A stretch of DNA of 64,000 nucleotides, taken from positions 8,287,001 through 8,351,000 of the forward strand of contig NC_135358.1 in the NCBI RefSeq assembly GCF_051622035.1, given 5' to 3'. The position numbers and the translations under genes were made by a program. Under the pieces are notes generated by a model, which was not told where the DNA came from, did no database searches, and saw only the letters and a list, made by a program, of their open reading frames with translations. This document shows, piece after piece, positions 57,269 to 64,000 of this stretch (its first letter is position 1; every line of letters starts with the position of its first letter). Source of the DNA: Arctopsyche grandis. Taxonomy: Eukaryota; Arthropoda; Insecta; Trichoptera; Hydropsychidae.

Positions 57269-57649
57269 TTAATAACTCAATATTTGCATATTTTAAGCCA
57301 AACGAAATTCAACGATATCGATCTCACAGCCTCGGTTTTGCAAAATGGTCCATTTATCGACTGCGTCTGGGACAAAAGCCCGTGGGACAAAAGTGGGGGT
57401 AAGGGTGCGCCGCCCCGAAGGTCATATTTTCCAGGTACGGAAATCAATCAAGGTGCTGCCACATTGGATTGTCATTCAAACAAAAATTTGAAATATTTCA
57501 CCAATCCGACTGAACGATAACTTGAGCGTATGCAAAAAATCGAAAATCAACCTTAAAAAATACAAGAGTCGGTTTAAAGTGTATCGCCTTGCTTATAAAT
57601 CGATATTTGGTGTGGGGATTCGAAAACGATAGGAAATTTATGTGGCAAC

Positions 57650-58600
57650 ACCGCGTATTCTGTATGTGCGCATGTGCCGCGAGCGGCTACAAGTGGTGGT
57701 TTCTACCGGTTGACAGAGCCGGGCATTTGTCCGCCATTCGAGCTCGGGAGCCCGTCTGAGCGGGTCGTGTGGCCGTCCGTGCAGTTCATCGCCATCGCCA
57801 TCGTCACTGCAGCCACAGGCCATACCGGACCAAGTAACTTCTCCCCTTCTTCTCTTCCGTTCTGTTCGCCCTCGCGCTTTTTGCAAGGCTCTTCTATATT
57901 TATTTTCATCTTACAACAACATCAACATATTCGCCCGGCTTCATCTGCGGCTGCGGCTGCGGCTGCGACCATCTTGTTTTCGTTGTTCCTGAGCCCGAAA
58001 CCCCGCCAAACGCTCGTGTGCGCATCACATGTTATCGTCTCCCTATACGCCACTGTATATATATGTAGTGCATTCTTAGTTCAGCATTCAAAGAATGGCC
58101 GATATCGCAGTGTAACAATAAACGCGCCACAACTTACATCAAGTATATATGAATCTGTCCCGAAGAGATAAGTTGTTTTGAATTAACTTCGGTAGTTACC
58201 ATGTCCAGTGTGTTTTGTTTTAACTCTGAGCGTTTATTTCACGATAAGAAATAACGTCGCCGTTCGGCTTATCTTTCGGTTTCACGTATCGTTTTCTCGG
58301 CTTCTCTTTATTTATTTTATTATTCATGTTCGTCACGTTATCTATTGCCCCGGCGTTTCGTATTCGGAACGGTTTTCGTTTCACTGATAGGTTTGTTTCT
58401 GAATGTAGGTTTGTTTTGTTTGGTTTCACACGTGCGCATCGCAATAACACGGCGCGGCCATCTTGTGCCCGTTCGATTATTTGGCCGCGGATCTTTTTTT
58501 TTTTACTTGTTTTCAATTGTTTGTTTAATGTCGGGCTTCTTCATTGCGACCGACGTAATTTAGATCATTGCTACTCGGATCGGTATCTTTATTTTCATAT
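57650..58600. promoter_or_regulatory. CpG-rich region, possible promoter or first exon
   Basis: A sharp rise in GC and CpG with two ..CCATCTTG words (57967-57976, 58456-58465; the second in the GCGGCCATCTTG context typical of YY1-type start-site motifs). Open frames occur on both strands (e.g. plus 57674-58171 with an alanine run), but none has a recognisable domain. A hydrophobic stretch SVQFIAIAIVTAATGHTGPS precedes a donor-like AAGTAACT. It may be the 5' end of a gene that continues outside the window. Confidence 0.35.
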
Positions 58601-58703
58601 TACCAAGGATGTGTATATAAATGACTAAACATGGGAAACTAAAGCTCCATGCGCACTTGCGTCCTTAGATCGCGCGACAGAAACCATACCATTGTGATTA
58701 TAT

Positions 58704-58890
58704 CATTGATGTATAATACACATAGATGAGCCCTGACGTGTGATTTTGGTCGGAGATCTTGTCTTCACTAACTGAGTGGTGCGGGGGGTTTAACTAGCGG
58801 GGAAGTTGGGTTTTTTTCCCTACGACGCAGCGGTACCTACCTACCTACTAAGAGAAACTGCATGCGCCAAAAGGGAGACCAGAGACCATG
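58704..58890. mobile_element. CATTGATGTATAATA MITE, copy 2 (right end lost)
   Basis: Closely matches 39590-39800, including CATTGATGTATAATACACA, GGTACCTACCTACCTAC and CATGCGCCAAAAGGGAGACC; the right inverted repeat is missing. Confidence 0.8.
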
Positions 58891-58939
58891 TATACATATA
58901 TAATATATATCAGTGGCATGCGGTGAAATTATCTATCTT

Positions 58940-58977
58940 TTGTCAAATACCGGGCGAAGCCGGGTAAAAAAACTAGT
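58940..58977 (-). mobile_element. CCCGGCTTCGCTC repeat, terminal fragment
   Basis: CAAATACCGGGCGAAGCCGG then GTAAAAAAACTAGTA: only the outer end of the family. Confidence 0.55.
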
Positions 58978-59018
58978 ATTATTATATGTAGAACCGCCAA
59001 ATTTTGTATGCTATGTAT

Positions 59019-59296
59019 GGGTCTACCTCACGGGCCCGAATGTGAAACGCCCGAAAACGCAAAGATCGAAAATCGAAAGATCTCAAGTCGAAAGATAAAA
59101 AAAAGGGTGCATGGAAAACAGGCTTTTCCTCCCGTATTCTGCGCGCGCACATCCTCTTGTTCCTGTTGTATCCTGCTCGCGCAAATTAAGCGAGTATGTA
59201 CCGTTTACCATGCACCCTTTTTTTATCTTTCGATCTTTGCCTTCCGATATTTGCGTTTTCGGGTGTTGCACATTCGGGCTCGTGAGGTTAGACCCC
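59019..59296. mobile_element. Foldback element, copy 2 (both arms)
   Basis: The left arm GGGTCTACCTCACGGGCC ... AAGGGTGCATGG is answered by CCATGCACCCTTTTTT ... CTCGTGAGGTTAGACCCC. The arms are about 100 bp with an unpaired GC-richer centre. Relatives: 56012-56290 and 24178-24290. Confidence 0.75.
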
Positions 59297-59299
59297 CTA

Positions 59300-59870
59300 T
59301 TATGCATCCATGCTAAAATTATCTTTGTTATCAACATATAATGGAAATTCAAAGATTTAGAGTAACTAAGTATAAATGACGCTAACGTGATATGCTCGAA
59401 TGAAGAGTTAAAATGTCCTTATTCCTTTTAATTATACTAATATTAATACATATTTGAATCTACGCATTTGTCTTAACGAATTTATCGATTATCGACCTCT
59501 TCAATTTGACCTAAATATGAGAAAGATAGAAGTATACTGTCTCAGATATGCATACGTCGATTATTATATAAATTATATTCTGGTCGCAATTATGAACAAA
59601 ACACGGTCGTTAGTAAATCAATAATCCCATAAGTCGCGGGTGGCACACATAGAACACGCGTGCGTAAGGTTTTTGTTGGAACGATTTTCAATTTTATTAG
59701 TTAAATAAAAACTGACATGTTTAGTTCTATTGAATGAAGCTCGGCATTTAACCGAAATCTAATCATTTTGTTGAAAATATACGAGACAAAGAAAATGTAG
59801 CGCAATGCTCAATGGTCGTGATGCGAGAAATTTTCCCCCCAAAACTACATAACTACTTAAAAAACTTTCT
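59300..59870. other. AT-rich DNA, nothing recognised
   Basis: No ORF, RNA gene or repeat boundary could be supported. Confidence 0.5.
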
Positions 59871-59871
59871 G

Positions 59872-60505
59872 TAATGCTGCGTACGGACCAAACCAACGAC
59901 GATTTTGGTCCAACGTTTTAACCAGCAGGATAAAACCAGTAGCGTACAAAATATCGAAATAAAAATTAAATTTAAAAATTGAAATCAAATATCAAAATTA
60001 AAACTATTATTATTATATTAAAATTAAATTCAAATATCAAAATAAAATTATAATCAATATATTAAATTTAAAATAAAATATTGAAAGTTAAAACAGAACA
60101 TGCCCAATTTAAATAAATTTTCGAGATTGACCTAAAATTAGATCATCAACAATCACATACAGGTAATCCTCGACTTTTGTTTGTCGAAGATGTTTTGACT
60201 TACGTAGATACGCACTAAGATCGAAAAAAAATCAAAGAATTATTATTTTTACTTCCCCGTAATGCGCAGTTACTGGGAATATATCATGTGTTAGTATGGG
60301 TGACCGAGTGATGGTCCCAACCCGACACGTTGTCGGTTTATCAAACGAAATTTTTTTAGTCTTCAATTGTTTCTCTCGTCGAAATAAATCATTTCAGAGG
60401 TAAATTTTATCGGATAATGTCTTCAATTGTTTCTCTCGTCGAAATAAATCAAATAATTAAATCTATCTCGGAGGTAAAATTTATCGGATAATGTGTGATT
60501 ATTAA
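59872..60505. repeat. Duplicated non-coding element, copy B
   Basis: Near-identical to 41201-41848 in the same orientation, with a short internal deletion near 60385 and scattered substitutions. Confidence 0.85.
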
Positions 60506-60534
60506 CCTATCCAACCCATTCTTTTGTAAATTTG

Positions 60535-61344
60535 ATTTCCATTACTTTAATTTTTTAATGAAAGCTTTTACTTTGTCTTTTTGAACAAGTGTGTGTATTT
60601 GTGATCCCTGCATTGATTTATTTAAACCGCTCAATTTTCCAAAAATTTCAACCAAATAGGCAAGTTTAACAATAAAATTATCGTTCGTCATACAAAAATG
60701 AGGTATAATTAGCTTCCATATCAGCACACCGCTTTGCAAACAGCCTTGCTCTCAAAGGACTATTCTTAATGTTGTTTATAATTCTTATAACTCGCTCATA
60801 TTTTTTGACAATAGAGCTGCTCTGAGAATCATACAGTGTATCCAGATAGCATGTGGTGCTTTCTTTTTGATCAATGCTTTAAGACCTGCTTTGTGTCCGG
60901 ACATTGAGTGAGCTCCGTCGGTACACAGTCCAATTATTATTTGATGTCGTTCACCACGCAATTATTTCACTTTATGTCGTATTCTTCAACAAAGCTGTCT
61001 ATTATATCAAAAATTTCAATGGATGAGGTCTTCCCAAGAATGTGTTTGCAAAATAATATATCTTCTAATATATTATTATCCGCGACATATCAAACATATG
61101 CAATTAAATGGGCATCTTTAGCTAAAACAGAGCGTATGCAAAGGCGCAATTTTTAAAATCTTCTTCTCCGGATAATTTTTTATAGGAATTAAATGTATAT
61201 ATAAAAATGAAAGAAAAATAAACATTCATGCATTGAATTTTTACTGTTAAGCTACGATATGAAGTTTTATTTATTTGTAGATATTATGGTATGAAAATGA
61301 TTTTTTTTAAAAAGTTTTGGCGCCTCCCAGTTTGGAAACCGCTG
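60535..61344 (-). pseudogene. hAT (ZBED5-like) transposase relic
   Basis: The right end at 61344 is the hAT terminus (CAGCGGTTTCCAAACTGGGA on the minus strand). Minus-strand fragments read MSGHKAGLKALIKK-like words (about 60910-60850), PLRARLFAKRCADMEAN (about 60760) and KLAYLVEIFGKLSGLNKSMQ (about 60670), with many stops. The left part is lost next to duplicated element B. Confidence 0.6.
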
Positions 61345-61837
61345 GATTACGGTGAATCCCATATTTGAAGAAATGTAGGAGAAACTTGTCGAAATAACAA
61401 AATCGTACGAATTAATAATGACACTAAAGATTTCAATCTTTTATTGTTAAATAATTCAGTTTTATACGTAATTAATAAACAATCAAAAATAATAAATTAA
61501 CAAGTGTCCCGTTTCTAAACAACAATTTACTGATATTTCCGGATAGGTTTAAGAATTGAATACTTATTTGGGACGACATACATATGCCATTCATAAATAA
61601 ACGGAAAAATATATTTTCTGCACAAAGGATTCTAGTGCACAGATTATTGACTGATACCGATTGATACTAAATGAGTCTAAAATAGAATGAGTGCGAACGG
61701 AAAAGAAGTATCCCGTTTCTAACTGAGTACTTAATACTTAATCTGTAATACCATTAGCAGATGCACAGACAAAGAACTATTTAATATTGAATGCATTCAC
61801 GTACGTACATGTCGATAAAATAGATACATACATATGA

Positions 61838-61867
61838 AACCGAGATCGCGCGCGCGCGATCTCGGTT
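61838..61867. repeat. Perfect 30-bp palindrome with CG core
   Basis: AACCGAGATCGCGCG followed by its exact reverse complement. CATATG flanks both sides (61831-61836, 61869-61874), extending the symmetry to 44 bp with one mismatched pair. Confidence 0.9.
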
Positions 61868-61904
61868 GCATATGTATTTGCAAACACGTGTAACCTTCCA
61901 AACG

Positions 61905-62092
61905 GTAATCGGATTATTACTCAAATTGCGATCGACCATAAGACGATTTTTTCCATGAAAATTGCGAATTCGGAATATTTGGCAATAGAATTCTCGTTAG
62001 TATGATGGACTTTTCGGCTGCCAGATGTTTCGTTACAGAGATTTTAGTGGCTTGGGCGAGCGCTTTGTGAACAATAATCACCGAACCCTCCC
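61905..62092. repeat. Interspersed repeat shared with 24950-25215
   Basis: GGAATATTTGG, CTCGTTAGTATGATGG, GAGATTTTAGTGGCTTGGGC and AATAATCACCGAACC in the same order as the first copy. Confidence 0.6.
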
Positions 62093-62309
62093 AAACATAT
62101 GCACTCTGCGCGTGCAACTACCCCAATCGAATATTCGAATATGTTCGCCCCTTTTTCAATATTCATAAATTCACGCGATCCTATTGGCCGTTCTGCACGA
62201 CTCCTCTTTTCGAGGCCACTTCGGCGCGAATGCGAGATCATGTAATCCATCGGTCCACGAGCGCCACTCACCTAATCTTTACGTTACAATATTGACCGTT
62301 TATATATTG

Positions 62310-62745
62310 AGGTTTGCCGAACCTTTTTTACAAAGGATTTACAACAATGGATAGCACTGTGACTATCCTACCTCTACTCATCACATATTTAAGATAACAA
62401 AATCATATATAAGCTCGTAAATTATATTAAAAAGCTAGTTAATAGTCGGCACTTGTAACGAAAGGAATAATAAAGAATATACTTGAAAAATATATGTATT
62501 TTAATTTCATCTGGTGTGTTCACTTAAATCGCGCCGTAATATATAGCATGTAACTTTGTTTTAATTCGTGTATCAATTCCTTTCCGACACCACCCGTTGA
62601 AATCAACGGGCACAACACTAGTTTAAAATATTTAGTAATAAGTAGTCACCGGAGCCTGAGGGGGCTGTGCATTGTTCAAAGGTTGTAAATGCATTGTTAA
62701 AGGTTTGCCGAATAATGGATAGCACTGTGACTATCCTACCTCTAG
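62310..62745. mobile_element. Fragments of the GGTTTGCCGAACC MITE family
   Basis: AGGTTTGCCGAACCTTTTTT at 62311 and AAAGGTTTGCCGAATAATGG at 62699 each run to GATAGCACTGTGACTATCCT and TACCTCTA. Between them lie unrelated AT-rich DNA and a CCCGTTGAAATCAACGGG hairpin at 62595-62612. Confidence 0.55.
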
Positions 62746-63214
62746 TAATAAGATTAATTTTGAATAAAATCCTACAACTGAAAGTAGAACTTAGTCTTCT
62801 TAAACTTGTATCAAAGATGTTATGGGTATGGGTTTGTCTCATCCGAATATTTTTATTTGTTATCTTGGCTGCGTGCTAGCGTTTGAGTGGCACCGATCGT
62901 AATGAATTATTCACACTTGAAGAGGCTCTTGTATTAAAATATTTAGTGCTTTTTCACCAAGCCAACTTTCTAGACTAGGTGATTGAGAACCGTTCTCAAC
63001 TAAAAATCGAATCGTGGAAAATTCCGCAATAATAAAATGATACATTTACGAACTAGAAAGAGGCAGATTATATTGTTTGGAAAGAAATACTTGAATTTTT
63101 ATTTTAGCAACATTTTTTTTCTTCAATTTATGCAAATTTATACCAAGTACTAACAAATAAATCTCCCGGTTTTAACATGTAGTTCTTAGTGAATAATGCC
63201 TCACATATCTCATC

Positions 63215-63515
63215 AGAAAAGAGCGGCGGTCAGATTTCCGCCATAGATAACAATAGATCTCTCCATTGTCTGAGAAAGTATGAGAGCAAAAAAATGGTTG
63301 ACAATGTAAATTTTTTTAGAACATTAGAACATGAACCATGTTTTTTAGCCGTTGAGCAACCTGATCGCCGTCCCCTAATCATCAGTAAAGAGTGGCGGTC
63401 AGGTTTCTGACATAAAAAGAGCCTTGTAACAATAGACCTCTCCATTTTCCGAGAAAGCAGGAGCTCAAAAAAATGGCTGACAATAGTGAGCAACCTGATC
63501 GCCGTTCCTTGCTCA
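63215..63515. repeat. Tandem duplication, unit about 135-170 bp
   Basis: AGAGCGGCGGTCAGATTTCC ... AAAAAAATGGTTGACAATG is repeated as AGAGTGGCGGTCAGGTTTCT ... AAAAAAATGGCTGACAATAG, and GAGCAACCTGATCGCCGT occurs at 63354 and 63489. Confidence 0.7.
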
Positions 63516-63689
63516 TCAGCATGGGCCGGCGCGACCCTGGGCACAATTGTTCATTTTTATGGTGAACTTTCTTTTTCTCTAGCATTGTAGTTTTCCTTGG
63601 GGCTTTGAAAATAGCCCCAAAACGCACACTTTCCTGGAGAAAGCACGCTCCACCGCCGAAGACTACTCATCAGTGATGAGTAGAGGTAG

Positions 63690-64000
63690 GACCGGAAGCG
63701 TGCTTTTTCCAGGAAACAGGGCAAACTACAAAGCTAGAGAGCATAAAAAAGGGTTCATCATAAAAATGAACAAAGCACAGCGAACAATGAACTGCGCAAA
63801 GTTTGTCCGCTCTTTAGTGATGAGTAGTGAGCGGACCGGAAGCGTCCGTTCATCATTAATTGTTCGCGGTGCTTTGTTAAAGGTTCACCGAACCTTTTTT
63901 TTTGCACTCTAGCTTTGTAAATAAACTCATAACTAGAGGTAGGATAGTCACAGTGCTATCCATTGTTCGGCAAACCTTTAACAATGCATTCACAACCTTT
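63690..64000. mobile_element. Composite of GGACCGGAAGCGTG MITEs at the right edge
   Basis: AGGACCGGAAGCGTGC (63690) and GAGCGGACCGGAAGCGT (63829) are followed by AAAGGTTCACCGAACCTTTT. The reverse words GGCAAACCTTTAACAATGCA run to the window edge. Related to 16793-17020. Confidence 0.55.

Noticed and set aside
57674-58171. 165-codon ORF with alanine run
   Set aside because: Low-complexity frame in a CpG-rich region, with overlapping frames of similar length on the other strand; kept only as a possible regulatory/first-exon region.

Overview
The window is AT-rich nuclear DNA from an animal, almost certainly an insect. The genes have spliced exons with GT/AG introns. They encode insect-type proteins: a chitin-binding/chitin deacetylase-like protein, RpL9, a NIPA/spichthyin-type transporter, PIH1D1 and CaMKI. 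The intergenic DNA is full of transposon relics (hAT, TTAA-flanked, Tc1, Jockey/CR1-like LINEs, BEL/Pao, LTR miniatures, tRNA-derived SINEs). Nothing visible fixes the order or species. There is no CRISPR, phage or operon structure.

Layout: (1) 1-7094 is AT-rich with one short exon-like ORF on the minus strand at 965-1117. (2) 7095-14394 is CaMKI on the minus strand in two coding exons: a GC-rich exon carrying nearly the whole kinase and, after a 6.2-kb transposon-filled intron, an exon with the end of the C-lobe and the autoinhibitory/calmodulin-binding tail. (3) 14600-17900 is a nest of repeats: a SINE interrupted by a 1.1-kb terminal-repeat miniature retrotransposon, palindromic MITEs, and a probable solo LTR with a 24-bp minisatellite. 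(4) 18852-20033 is the NIPA-like transporter (plus, 3 exons). (5) 20762-21436 is a head-to-head inverted LTR palindrome with a primer-binding site in its loop. (6) 22150-23481 is PIH1D1 (minus, 5 exons). (7) 23880-29000 is repeats. (8) 29355-34355 is a chitin deacetylase-like gene (plus, 12 coding exons, 491 codons). (9) 36505-38138 is RpL9 (minus, two coding exons and a TOP-like 5' UTR exon). (10) 38600-64000 is almost entirely mobile DNA: MITEs, an internally deleted BEL/Pao element inserted into a hAT relic, two LINE relics ending in long TA tracts, several hAT relics, duplicated blocks, and a CpG-rich stretch at 57650-58600 that may be a promoter/first exon.

The host genes are unrelated housekeeping, signalling and cuticle genes and do not form a pathway. 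Gene models were assembled by hand: donor and acceptor positions were read from the sequence and the reading phase was checked across every junction. The most unusual items are the inverted-LTR insertion with its target-site duplication, a 33-bp transposon that is nothing but its two terminal repeats, the miniature LTR element nested in a SINE, the BEL/Pao deletion derivative, and a chitin deacetylase that has lost most of its metal ligands.
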